From: Chryseobacterium sp. OSA05B
GTDB lineage: Bacteria > Bacteroidota > Bacteroidia > Flavobacteriales > Weeksellaceae
DNA length: 64,000 bases
Reading direction: 5' to 3'
NCBI RefSeq assembly: GCF_019970065.1
Contig: NZ_JAHXYH010000003.1
Coordinates: forward strand, 496,001-560,000
Of the stretch, positions 53,648-62,274 are shown in pieces; within the stretch, counting starts at the first letter, position 1; each line of letters begins with the position of its first letter. The translations under genes and the position numbers were made by a program. Under the pieces are notes generated by a model. That model was not told where the DNA came from. It searched no databases and worked only from the letters and a program-made list of their open reading frames with translations.

Positions 53648-54835
53648 ATGAAAACATCAATCTATGTTCTGGCACTGGGCGCTTTTGGTATTATTACCAC
53701 TGAATTTGGGATAGTCGGTATCCTACCCACTATAAGCAGGCAATTCGGTGTATCAATCGATACCGCAGGATGGCTGCTTAGTGCCTTTGCCATAACTGTG
53801 GCCGTTTCTTCACCCTTTATCACTTCATTTACAACCAAAATAAACCGTAAGTTCCTGCTGTGTCTGGTCATGAGCATATTTGTTCTTTCTAACCTCATCT
53901 CAGCATTTTCCACTAATTTTACGATGCTTATGATCGCCCGGATATTACCTGCGATATTACATCCTCTGTTCTGGAATATTTCTATTGCTATTGCATTCAA
54001 GGAAAAAGGAGCAAAAGGAGTATCTACAGTCATGTTGGGATTAAGCTTAGCTACGGTACTCGGTATTCCCTTAACAACCTATGCCGTGGATCTCTTCCAT
54101 CATTGGCAGGCATCATTTTTTCTTAGCAGTGCAATAAGTTTAATTGCCTTTATCGGCCTGTTGCTCTTCATCCCTTCTATTCCTGCAGATAACCCAAAAT
54201 CCACACAGAATCAGCTAGCCGTATTGAAAAGTCCTCTTTTGTGGCTCAATCTGATTTCTAGCATTGCCACTCTGGCAGCAATGTTTGCCAGCTATACCTA
54301 TCTTACTGCTTTTCTTGAACAGATTACAAAGATGGATGGTGCCCAGATCAGTATGATGCTGCTCCTTTTCGGTGGTATGGGAACTCTTGGAAATTGGCTA
54401 ATGGGAATAGCTTTGAATCGCAATGTACTTGTGACTTCAAGATTATTTTTAATGCTCTTAGTGACAGTACAGATTCTAGCTTATTATCTTGGAGGAATTT
54501 TTATGCCCATGGTCCTCATCGTGTCTTTATGGGGAATGATTCATACTGGAGGATTTCTGGTTTCAAATATCAGAACCACACAGTCTGTTCCGCATCATGC
54601 ACTGGAATTTGTTAACAGTTTATTGACTTCATCTTTTAACATTGGAATTTCCTTAGGTGCATTTCTCGGCGGGATAGTAAGTGCCTATTACGGAGTTCAG
54701 TATGTTTTATGGGTAAGTGTTTTACTTTTGACAGTGACATTTATTCTTAGTTTTGTGACCTTTCCTAAAAATATTACAGAAAATGAAGAGGCAGAACAAT
54801 TGAAACATGTAGCATCTGCATGTGAGCATCACTAA
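53648..54835 (+). CDS. MFS exporter (AraJ/DHA1 type)
   Basis: 395 aa with twelve membrane segments. ALGAFGIITTEFGIVGILPTISRQFGVSIDTAGWLLSAFAITVAVSSPF (about 9-58) and VMLGLSLATVLGIPLTTY (about 127-144) are the arabinose-efflux/AraJ-like pattern. Exports an unknown small molecule. Divergent AraC regulator upstream. Confidence 0.88.
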   Translation: MKTSIYVLALGAFGIITTEFGIVGILPTISRQFGVSIDTAGWLLSAFAITVAVSSPFITSFTTKINRKFLLCLVMSIFVLSNLISAFSTNFTMLMIARILPAILHPLFWNISIAIAFKEKGAKGVSTVMLGLSLATVLGIPLTTYAVDLFHHWQASFFLSSAISLIAFIGLLLFIPSIPADNPKSTQNQLAVLKSPLLWLNLISSIATLAAMFASYTYLTAFLEQITKMDGAQISMMLLLFGGMGTLGNWLMGIALNRNVLVTSRLFLMLLVTVQILAYYLGGIFMPMVLIVSLWGMIHTGGFLVSNIRTTQSVPHHALEFVNSLLTSSFNIGISLGAFLGGIVSAYYGVQYVLWVSVLLLTVTFILSFVTFPKNITENEEAEQLKHVASACEHH

Positions 54836-54944
54836 GTGTTTTATAGTTCTTCTACTCGTCATTTTTGCCTAATCCGAGTAATGATAGTGGAATTGCAACT
54901 CCCAATATCTTACACTTCTTATATAATTTCATAAACAAATACTT

Positions 54945-55673
54945 ATGCGTAACAAAATATTAATTACTGGCGGCTCCGGAAAAATTGGAAGCCACTTTAT
55001 CAAATCTTTTTCAAATCAATATAAATTTAGAGTTTTTGATCTCCATCCTCCCAAGATTCAAGATGCATCCATTGAATATTTCCAGGGAAATCTTACGGAT
55101 AAGGAATACCTCATAAAGGCGTGCGAAAATATGGACATTGTCATTCATCTGGGTGGTATTGCCAATCCCGATGCCACATTTGATGATTTACTAGACGCCA
55201 ATATCATTGGAACAAAGAATGTTATTGATGCAGTTATTGCGGCGGGTTGTAAAAAATTTATTTATGCAAGTAGTGCACAAACGATAGAAGGTTATCCAAA
55301 AGACATTCAGCTTAACACCGAGATGCCTGTAAAACCTGGCAATTTATATGGTGTTTCTAAATGTTTTGGAGAAACCCTTCTTTCCTACCATTGTTCCACC
55401 AGTGATTTAACTGCAATATGTCTCAGAATTGGAGCCTATGAATTTCCTGAGGATTTCACAGAAATGAATGCCCGGGATTTAAGCGCCTATCTGCATCCTG
55501 ATGATTTAAATCAGCTCCTCCATCTATGTATTGAATCTAAAAACATAAAATTTGAAATATTAAATGCCATTTCCAATAATACATATAAACGACTTGACAT
55601 TCAGAAGACTAAACTTTTGACGGGTTACGATCCTCAATATAATTCTTTTGATCTATTTAAGCTAAAAAAATAA
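54945..55673 (+). CDS. NAD-dependent epimerase/dehydratase-family protein
   Basis: 242 aa. Extended-SDR Rossmann motif ITGGSGKIGSHF (about 6-17), VIHLGGIANPDATFDDLLDANIIGTKNVIDA (about 66-96), YASSAQ and YGVSKCFGE (the YxxxK pair). Somewhat short for the family (about 300 aa), so its substrate-binding part is reduced. Substrate unknown. Confidence 0.85.
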   Translation: MRNKILITGGSGKIGSHFIKSFSNQYKFRVFDLHPPKIQDASIEYFQGNLTDKEYLIKACENMDIVIHLGGIANPDATFDDLLDANIIGTKNVIDAVIAAGCKKFIYASSAQTIEGYPKDIQLNTEMPVKPGNLYGVSKCFGETLLSYHCSTSDLTAICLRIGAYEFPEDFTEMNARDLSAYLHPDDLNQLLHLCIESKNIKFEILNAISNNTYKRLDIQKTKLLTGYDPQYNSFDLFKLKK

Positions 55674-55782
55674 AATTATACTGTGTTTGAAAAGCAAAAT
55701 TTTTGAAATTTATGTAAATTGGTGAACAAATTAAAATAGATACGGATTGCCTGATACAAGCAATACCAATACAAGAAAATAC

Positions 55783-56514
55783 ATGACAGAAATTAAAAAT
55801 ACCTACTTAATTTACGGAGTTAGTAAAGGGCTAGGAAAAGCAATTTTAAAGTTTTTACCTGATGAGAACGATAAAGTTTTTGGAATATCCCGAACTAAAC
55901 CTTCTTACCGTGAAGCGACAGACAAAAATAATATATGGATACAAGCAGATTTATCAAAATCCCAACAAGCAGTTACCACCATTAAAGAGGTTATAGGAGC
56001 AGAAAAAATCGACTATTTAATTTACAATGTTGGAATTTGGGAAAAAAACGGATTTACATCAAACTACGAATTTGAACAATTAGACGATAATGAAATAGAA
56101 GAAATAATTAACACAAATATTACCTCTTCCCTCTTATCAATTAAATCATTATTACCGAACCTTAAACTATCAAAGAACGGAAAGATTATCATTATTGGAT
56201 CAACATTAGGTCTTCAAAACCATAATAAGAAAGAAATAGTTTTTTCAGTTACCAAATTTGCAATCCGAGGCATCATTCATTCATTACGAACGCATTTGAG
56301 AGAACATAGTATAGGAGTAACAGCAATTAATTTGGGAGATTTAGCGACAGAGTATGAATATGAAGACGGTATAGATATTGTAACAGAAAAACATAAAGGG
56401 GAATTAATCCCTCTTGCCGATGTTATTAACGCCCTGAAATTTATTGTCGGCACTACAAATGCTACTTGCGTTAAAGAAATTAATATGCCATCAATGAAAG
56501 ATTTGGATTTATAA
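55783..56514 (+). CDS. classical short-chain dehydrogenase/reductase
   Basis: 243 aa from the ATG at 55783 (a TTG at 55747 is in frame but unlikely). YGVSKGLGKAIL (cofactor loop GxxxGxG-like), IYNVGIW for NNAG, IIIGSTLG catalytic Ser and a later VTKFAIRG where the usual YxxxK tyrosine is replaced by Val or shifted (FSVTKFA). This missing Tyr makes activity uncertain. AT-rich. Confidence 0.8.
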   Translation: MTEIKNTYLIYGVSKGLGKAILKFLPDENDKVFGISRTKPSYREATDKNNIWIQADLSKSQQAVTTIKEVIGAEKIDYLIYNVGIWEKNGFTSNYEFEQLDDNEIEEIINTNITSSLLSIKSLLPNLKLSKNGKIIIIGSTLGLQNHNKKEIVFSVTKFAIRGIIHSLRTHLREHSIGVTAINLGDLATEYEYEDGIDIVTEKHKGELIPLADVINALKFIVGTTNATCVKEINMPSMKDLDL

Positions 56515-56521
56515 GCACAGC

Positions 56522-56632
56522 TTCCAACAAATCAATACAGCTAATGCAGGTTATCTTCAAAAAGGATATGAACTTCCAGGAACTATTCATTTTAGAAAGG
56601 GAGTTTTCAACTGTTATGAAAAAGTAATATAA
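56522..56632 (+). pseudogene. 3' remnant of an unidentified gene (GNAT-like tail)
   Basis: A frame without a start reads FQQINTANAGYLQKGYELPGTIHFRKGVFNCYEKVI and stops at 56630-56632. The pattern (aligned N, A, Y then G-Y-E, ending NCYEK) is like the last strands of GNAT acetyltransferases. No upstream portion remains, since the SDR gene ends 5 bp before it. Confidence 0.35.
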
Positions 56633-56650
56633 CAAAACTTACAGTACATA

Positions 56651-57175
56651 ATGAAGAATATTTTTGTCATAAATGGAAGCGCAAGCAGCAATTCATCAAA
56701 TCAAAAATTAATCGATATATTTGTTAATCTTACAAGAGAGTTTTTTAATATAAGCGTTTTTAAGGAGCTTAAATTACTTCCACATTTTGATCCGGAATTA
56801 TCTATTGAAATGACTCCAAAAGCAATCTTAGACTTTCGACAAGAAATAGAAACTGCAGACGGTATTTTAATCTGTACACCTGAATATGTTTTCAGTATTC
56901 CTAGCGGTCTGAAAAATGCTATTGAATGGTGTGTTTCAACAACATTATTCTCCGAAAAACCTGTAGGTCTTATCACAGCATCTGCTCAAGGTGAAAAAGG
57001 GCATTTGGAATTACAACTAATCATGGAAACATTAATGGCAAATTTCACTGCCGATACAACGCTTTTAATTTCGGGAATAAAAGGTAAAATAGATGAGAAT
57101 GGTAAAATAACTGATGACAAAACGAAAGCTGCACTCTCAAATTTTGTTAACGCATTTGAAAGAATAGTTTCCTAA
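56651..57175 (+). CDS. NADPH-dependent FMN reductase
   Basis: 174 aa, typical length. FMN-binding signature INGSASSNSSNQKLIDIF (about 6-23), DGILICTPEYVFSIPSGLKNAIEWCV (about 71-96) with the CTPEY loop, and PVGLITASAQGEKG. Reduces FMN, quinones or azo/chromate compounds. Third small oxidoreductase in a row. Confidence 0.88.
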   Translation: MKNIFVINGSASSNSSNQKLIDIFVNLTREFFNISVFKELKLLPHFDPELSIEMTPKAILDFRQEIETADGILICTPEYVFSIPSGLKNAIEWCVSTTLFSEKPVGLITASAQGEKGHLELQLIMETLMANFTADTTLLISGIKGKIDENGKITDDKTKAALSNFVNAFERIVS

Positions 57176-57426
57176 TCGAATAGTTAATTGCTGAATAGTA
57201 AGAAATAAAATCCCAGCAAATAATTTATTTACCTTATTACTTCTTATTTATTGGAAGTACCATATTAAAATCTTAATTCTTTAAGTGAACAATTTATTGA
57301 ACATGTGCATCTTACTATCTGCTACAAGATGTTCCCTAAATGACTGCAGACTTCGATTTAAGTAAGCAATTTGATATATTATACTTGCATTAATCCTATC
57401 ACTAAAAAATAAAATCAGAAAATAGC

Positions 57427-57455
57427 TTGTTTTCAATAAATTATGTGTACATTTG
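57427..57455 (+). promoter_or_regulatory. promoter of the cold-shock gene pair
   Basis: TTG (57427-57429), an 18-bp spacer, then TACATTTG (57448-57455), a full -7 box. Transcription starting near 57462 would give a leader of about 260 nt before the first csp start. Confidence 0.6.
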
Positions 57456-57461
57456 TAAAAT

Positions 57462-57725
57462 AATCAGGCTCCTGCCGATGCTTCTTCTGAAATTCTTGAA
57501 TTTATAATTCCCCATCAGTCTTCGCTTTATCAGCCGCTAATTTTTGTAGTCAATATAACAGGTGCAGTACCTTTACATCTTGATAATTTCAAGGTTCTAA
57601 ACATTACCCACATTATTCTTGTTCACAAATCGATTTATTACTGTTTTGATGTAATTATCAATACCGTGATGGCAATAGCCAAAAAACAATTTATCAGTTA
57701 ATACAATAATTTTATAATACAATAC
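57462..57725 (+). promoter_or_regulatory. long 5' leader of the csp pair
   Basis: 264 nt with no start codon for its open frame (57459-57701 is free of stops but lacks ATG). Long structured leaders that control translation at low temperature are known for cspA mRNAs. The last 80 nt, including CCAAAAAACAATTTATCAG, are copied again before the second csp gene, so selection on this leader part seems likely. Confidence 0.5.
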
Positions 57726-57917
57726 ATGCAACAAGGAACAGTAAAATTCTTTAACGATGCCAAAGGATTTGGTTTTATTTCACCTTCAAACGGTGGTCAG
57801 GATATTTTCGTACATATGTCAGGTTTAGTAGATAACATTCGTGAAAACGATGTCGTAACATTCGATCTACAAAACGGCAACAAGGGCGTTAACGCCGTGA
57901 ATGTACGCGTAGCCTAA
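57726..57917 (+). CDS. cold-shock protein (CspA family), copy 1
   Basis: 63 aa. One cold-shock OB fold with RNP1 KGFGFISP and RNP2 DIFVHMS. Binds single-stranded RNA/DNA as an RNA chaperone. Differs from copy 2 by one residue near the end (Arg instead of Lys in VNVRVA/VNVKIA, plus Val/Ile). First gene after a long leader. Confidence 0.95.
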   Translation: MQQGTVKFFNDAKGFGFISPSNGGQDIFVHMSGLVDNIRENDVVTFDLQNGNKGVNAVNVRVA

Positions 57918-58008
57918 ATTAAAAACTGTTTTGATATCATCATCGCAGTTATGGCAACAGCCAAAAAACAATTTATCAGTCAATACAATAATTTTATAAT
58001 ACAATACA

Positions 58009-58200
58009 ATGCAACAAGGAACAGTAAAATTCTTTAACGATGCCAAAGGATTTGGTTTTATTTCACCTTCAAACGGTGGTCAGGATATTTTCGTACATAT
58101 GTCAGGTTTAGTAGATAATATTCGTGAAAACGACGTCGTAACATTCGATCTACAAAACGGTAATAAAGGCGTTAATGCAGTTAACGTAAAAATAGCTTAA
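58009..58200 (+). CDS. cold-shock protein (CspA family), copy 2
   Basis: 63 aa, 61 of 63 residues identical to copy 1 with DNA differences mostly in third positions (for example aac/aat, gac/gat). It follows by 91 bp, has a copied leader segment, no visible promoter of its own, and shares the terminator behind it, so both are probably read from one transcript. Confidence 0.95.
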   Translation: MQQGTVKFFNDAKGFGFISPSNGGQDIFVHMSGLVDNIRENDVVTFDLQNGNKGVNAVNVKIA

Positions 58201-58243
58201 ATTAAGATAAAAGCTTAAATAGCTTTTTCTCAATATAAATAAT

Positions 58244-58280
58244 TAGCAGAGAACTATAAATGTTCTCTGCTATTTTTTTA
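58244..58280 (+). terminator. terminator of the csp pair
   Basis: 11-bp stem TAGCAGAGAAC/GTTCTCTGCTA, 7-nt loop, T7 run. Confidence 0.9.
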
Positions 58281-58294
58281 CCCTAACAGAAAGC

Positions 58295-58528
58295 CCTCTA
58301 ATACAAACCTTTAAAAAAATTATACTTGAGCCTTTATTAAAGGGATATAAGAACAATGAACTTATTCCTATCAGCCTTAACCTTGGTACTGCCATTACAA
58401 AACCTGATGCAAGGTTATCACTGCAGCCCAACGATCAGGGAAAAATTGTTGTTGCTATTCAAGGAATCAGAAAAGAGCCTCACTCCAACCAAATAAAAGG
58501 TACCAAATTCCAGCATCATCAAAACTGA
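58295..58528 (+). pseudogene. start-less coding remnant, possibly AsmA-like C-terminus
   Basis: An open frame of about 75 codons with no ATG reads ...LLKGYKNNELIPISLNLGTAITKPDARLSLQPNDQGKIVV... and stops at 58526-58528. The phrase resembles C-terminal strands of AsmA-type proteins, but this is a weak guess. It begins right after the csp terminator. Confidence 0.35.
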
Positions 58529-58638
58529 TACTCCCTTCATCGTATACAGGAATAGTAACGGGCAGCAGCAAGGTGATAAGAAAATGAGCTATTCCGATAT
58601 ATTTCAAATCTTTATCCTTCGTTTGTAGATTTATGTTG

Positions 58639-59199
58639 CTATTTATACTCCAGTACATCTTCAATTAAAAAAGCATTTCCGGAAGGAACTACTCTAATCT
58701 CTCTCTTATAATTAATCTTAGCCTCTGTATCTGTAATTATTGTTTCAAACAGATAAGAATTTCCAATTTTTTCCTTGAAAATACAACGGGTCACTTCTAT
58801 AAATCCATACTCACCGTTTGAGACCAGATAACCTGTACCAATACCTGCATATTCACAGTTAAAATCTTTAGCCCATTTCTTCTTAAACTCTTTCAAGGTC
58901 ATTTTCCATTCCATTCCCACCTCTATGGCATCATTTTTATAGGCCATATATTTGTCAGTATAAATTTCTTTATGCTTGCCCTCGGCTTCTTCATTGGTAT
59001 TTTCTGCAAGGCCATTGGCCTTATTGAGCGTACTGGCAACGACATAAATGATCCAGTTTTTTGCTTTTTCAATATCTTTAGATTGCCTTACAGCATTTTG
59101 CTCAACGGCCGCCTTATTACCTGTATTCTTTTGCTGTGCATGAGCTTGAGTAACGGTTCCCAGTGCCATAATCACAGCTGTTATTAAATTTTTTTTCAT
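58639..59199 (-). CDS. small secreted protein of unknown function
   Basis: 186 aa. Signal peptide MKKNLITAVIMALGTVTQAHAQ. Mature part with a helical stretch (AKNWIIYVVASTLNKANG, about 45-62) and beta-rich C-terminus; conserved-looking Cys in DFNCEYAG and VTRCIF could form a disulfide. No family recognised. Last in a minus-strand run of small genes. Confidence 0.65.
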   Translation of the reverse strand: MKKNLITAVIMALGTVTQAHAQQKNTGNKAAVEQNAVRQSKDIEKAKNWIIYVVASTLNKANGLAENTNEEAEGKHKEIYTDKYMAYKNDAIEVGMEWKMTLKEFKKKWAKDFNCEYAGIGTGYLVSNGEYGFIEVTRCIFKEKIGNSYLFETIITDTEAKINYKREIRVVPSGNAFLIEDVLEYK

Positions 59200-59221
59200 C
59201 TTTTTAAATTTAGTAGTATTT

Positions 59222-59986
59222 CTATTCTAATTCAATTCTTACGTAAGTTCCTTGTAAAGTTATATCGGTCCCTTTAAATCCGCAGCTGCTTAAATTCTCA
59301 TCCATAGCAGATGTCCTTAAAAATCCATCATAAAAGTCAACCTTAAATCTGCATGTTTTATTAATTTTAATGATACACTGATTATCTTTTATCACAAGAT
59401 CTTTTCCTCTTGCTGTTGCCAAGCTTCCGTTTATCTTGTTGGTAGTCCTAATCATTGAGTAAGTATAAGTTCCATTCTTTTCTTTTGTTAATTTAAAAGT
59501 CCCGGCAAATCTTGTTTCTGCATAATTATACACATATAATCCTTCTAATTCATAGGTTCCCAAAGTGGTTGACTGTATGACAGAATGGTCTTTAAGAATA
59601 AGATCAATGGGATAATTGGCTTCGGATTTACCCGAACTCCAGTCACCAATTAATTTTTGCTGAAGATTATCAAATTTTATGCGGATAAAACCATCATTTC
59701 CATGCCCTCTGAATTCACGTAAGAGTTAAGTATATTCCGCTTCGCTGTTAAAATTTCCGATGAGTTTTATGGGGACTGGCTTCTTCTGGTTTAGATATTT
59801 CATCTCACCCATCACCGTATTGTCTTCCAGGATGGTAAAGTTCAATTCTACAGGATTCTTATAAATAAATCCCGAATAGCTAAACTTATCATGATTTAAA
59901 AATTTTACTTTTTTCTCTTGCCTATTACAAATACTTATCACAAATATTACAGTAATTAAAATCTTATAATACTTGTTTGCTTTCAT
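59222..59986 (-). pseudogene. lipoprotein gene interrupted by one in-frame stop
   Basis: A single frame runs from ATG at 59986 to a stop at 59222 (254 codons) with one TAA at 59726-59728. The first 86 residues have a lipobox (VISIC, Cys20). Sense resumes at once after the stop (LLREFRGHGNDGFIRIKFDN...) in the same frame, and the second half (GTYELEGLYVYNYAETRFAGTFKLTKEKNGTYTYS) continues the same beta-repeat style. The downstream part has no ATG at the restart, only TTG. Function unknown. Confidence 0.75.
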
Positions 59987-60221
59987 GGTATGCCAATTTG
60001 CGTTTATGAATTTGTGTTGCGAATAAGCCTACTGCTGTTATAAGAAAACCAATCGAAATCAGGAAGAAAATCAACAATAAAACGAATCTATTAGGTACTT
60101 TCAATGAATTCTTTCTCTTAAACAACTGAGGATTTGTGAAGCCTGTTAAGCCTAAAAAAAAGAATACTGTGCTTAAAAGTAAGGTAATCATTATATAAGG
60201 TCCGGTATAATCCAAATTCAT
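59964..60221 (-). CDS. small two-helix membrane protein
   Basis: 85 aa with hydrophobic segments at about 9-28 and 45-69. Its 3' end overlaps the start of the interrupted lipoprotein gene by 23 bp, so translation is probably coupled. No family recognised. Confidence 0.5.
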   Translation of the reverse strand: MNLDYTGPYIMITLLLSTVFFFLGLTGFTNPQLFKRKNSLKVPNRFVLLLIFFLISIGFLITAVGLFATQIHKRKLAYHESKQVL

Positions 60222-60519
60222 TTGCTTTTTTATTATTTATTCTTTTAAAAAGTTGATCAGGAAAGATGTATTCTTGTATTGTCATATCTACTGAAATAGC
60301 TTTATTAGCGTACTTATCTGCCAGGAGCTTATCTCTGAAGTCTTCGTGATTCTTATAGATTTCAGGTAGATTTAGAAAAGTTTCGCTATAATTCAAGTGG
60401 TCTGCGAAACACTCAATAGAGAATGGTATATTAATTTCCATTTCTGTTCCGGATTCTGCGTAGACGCCCAATTGCCAGACGGCATAACCCTGATCGTCAC
60501 CAATGGCTGCTTTTATGCT
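60118..60519 (-). pseudogene. truncated gene fragment upstream of the small membrane protein
   Basis: Open frame without ATG from 60519 (a stop lies just before) reading GDDQGYAVWQLGVYAESG...CFADHLNYSETFLNLPEIYKNHEDFRDKLLADKYANKAI... The protein-like part ends near 60225; past that the frame runs through the membrane-protein gene in another phase. It looks like the 3' part of a gene that lost its beginning and proper stop. Between 60520 and 60927 nothing else is supported. Confidence 0.45.
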
Positions 60520-60927
60520 TTATCTGTATAATCAAAATAATCACACAGCCAGCCAAGTTCCAGATCTAAATAATTTTTTCCTGTTTTTATTAAAGTTTAA
60601 ATATAAAATGCAATAGAATGGAATAGTGGAACAGCAACAAACGTCTGTCGATTTTTTTGCACACAAAATCCGGTATTGTGATAATTCTTAAAGTAATCTG
60701 TCACTGCGTTAGAAATATACTTTTTTTCAATACCCACTCTCGAAATGATCTGTTATATTCAATTTAAGGAGGTTAATAAGCTCACCACTGTTACCCCAAT
60801 ACCGCTGACTGACTTTGGAATTAAGTGGCTGAGTGGTTTGTTTTGGGCAAACCCAAAATTTCTTTTTTATAAATTCATTAAAATAAGGAAGACAGATGTC
60901 ATTATTTCATTTTTGTTCATTCGTTTC

Positions 60928-61542
60928 TCATTTTGCTTCTGAAGCAGTAGCTACTTCTGAAAGGTCAGTAGGTCGGTACATATAATCTACTGGAGTACTA
61001 TTTCCTTCTTCAGAATGAAATCCTGGTACTTCCATACCCTTTATGATACCGTTTTTTATACTTTTAAAATCAGTCTGTCTTTCCGCAAGATCACCTCCTC
61101 TATCAAATGAATATTTATATTCAAGAACACCACCATTATTAATGAAAATAGCATAATGTGCATCCCAATTATTGCCACCCTGACGTCCTTCTATAGAAAA
61201 AGGCATAATAGCATCATCCTGATGATCATCATTCAAATCACCAATCAGAATTGGCCGTTCAGAATCAAAAATTGAACCGCCCAAACCATCCGGATCATCA
61301 ATATCCAATTCTTTAATAAATTGGTCTGTTGTTATCGTTTTCTTGAAAGCAATGAGCACTGCCATACTGTCAATAACCGGAATTTTCACATCCGCTACAA
61401 GAGTATCCTTCTCTTTTACGGGATTGTCATTGGTGTGAAGGGTATTGATTTGCTTATTATGCTGACTTGTCTTTTCATTGGGGCTGCAGCTTAAAATAGT
61501 TACAGCCAATAGCAATGAAAAGTATATTTTGTTTAAGTGCAT
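60928..61542 (-). CDS. lipoprotein with FG-GAP-like calcium-binding motif
   Basis: 204 aa from the ATG at 61540-61542, which opens a signal ending in ILSC (Cys20). Thr/Asn/Lys linker to about 60, then a domain with GDLNDDHQDDAIMPFSIEG (about 110-128), a D-x-N-x-D calcium-loop pattern, and GGNNWDAHYAIFINNGG. Unknown role. The frame stays open upstream to 61685 without an ATG, perhaps a fused remnant of another gene. Confidence 0.65.
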   Translation of the reverse strand: MHLNKIYFSLLLAVTILSCSPNEKTSQHNKQINTLHTNDNPVKEKDTLVADVKIPVIDSMAVLIAFKKTITTDQFIKELDIDDPDGLGGSIFDSERPILIGDLNDDHQDDAIMPFSIEGRQGGNNWDAHYAIFINNGGVLEYKYSFDRGGDLAERQTDFKSIKNGIIKGMEVPGFHSEEGNSTPVDYMYRPTDLSEVATASEAK

Positions 61543-62274
61543 CTCATAAAGGTTTAATAGAGCGTCCTTTTCAGTACCCAATTCTACAATTATTTTTTTT
61601 GATCCCCCTGATCAAGTTCTTCGTAATATCCCTGAAGAGCATTATCTTCCTCTTGTGCAGACAAAATACAGCTGCTAAGCAATACTTAACACAAAAGTAT
61701 GTAAAACTACTATTGCAGAAAATCCCTGCTTTCAGCTAATTTATGTAATTATAATTCCGAGATAAAAAAATACCGTAAAACACCGAATACCCTGGCTTGA
61801 ATTGTTTCGTGGTTGCATTTCATATAATTTTCTCAAAAATAGAAAGTACAAATCCCTATTTTAATTTAGCCGTTTTGACTTGATAAAAATCAAAAATTTA
61901 CAGAAACGTTTTTTTATTTTACACAGTTAAAAAAATTAAGAGAATAACCTCTTATTTAATGTCAAAAATATTTTTCTCCATTTTGCAATGGTATTTCTGC
62001 TTGTTATCAAGGCAAAACTTTCCCTTCTGATTGATTCACAAACACTCTCAAAACTTACTGATTTGCATGACCGCAAAAGTACTAGGAGCTGTGATCATAA
62101 AAGGAAGTATGCTCAAGAGCGGTATACAGTTCATAAATCAGCTTATTTTAACACAGTAACTCTTTACAATATTATATCATTTCTGAACCAACTTGCAACG
62201 GCTCACTTGCTTGAAATATCCTTATATTTGTCAAAACGCCATTTTAAACAAAATTACCATTGAATTCCAATCAA
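61543..62274. other. 732-bp intergenic region
   Basis: On the minus strand 61543-61685 is an open frame in phase with the lipoprotein gene (reads SAQEEDNALQGYYEELDQGDQKK...), possibly a gene remnant. A TATATTTG -7 box at 62223-62230 precedes the next gene. Otherwise AT-rich with no gene I can support. Confidence 0.5.
62223..62230 (+). promoter_or_regulatory. -7 box of the TPR/AraC regulator
   Basis: TATATTTG, a full match to TAnnTTTG, 44 bp before the ATG at 62275. No convincing -33 element. Confidence 0.45.

Noticed and set aside
57459..57701. 80-codon open frame before csp copy 1
   Set aside because: It has no start codon and begins right after a full promoter; better explained as the csp leader.
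58467..58664. 65-aa minus-strand ORF
   Set aside because: Overlaps both the end of the secreted-protein gene and the coding remnant on the plus strand; only a weak hydrophobic run.
60745..60942. 65-aa plus-strand ORF
   Set aside because: Overlaps the 3' end of the minus-strand lipoprotein gene, no promoter, odd composition; likely chance.
61988..62263. 91-aa plus-strand ORF before the TPR/AraC regulator
   Set aside because: Runs through the AT-rich promoter region of the next gene, composition not protein-like, no recognisable domain.
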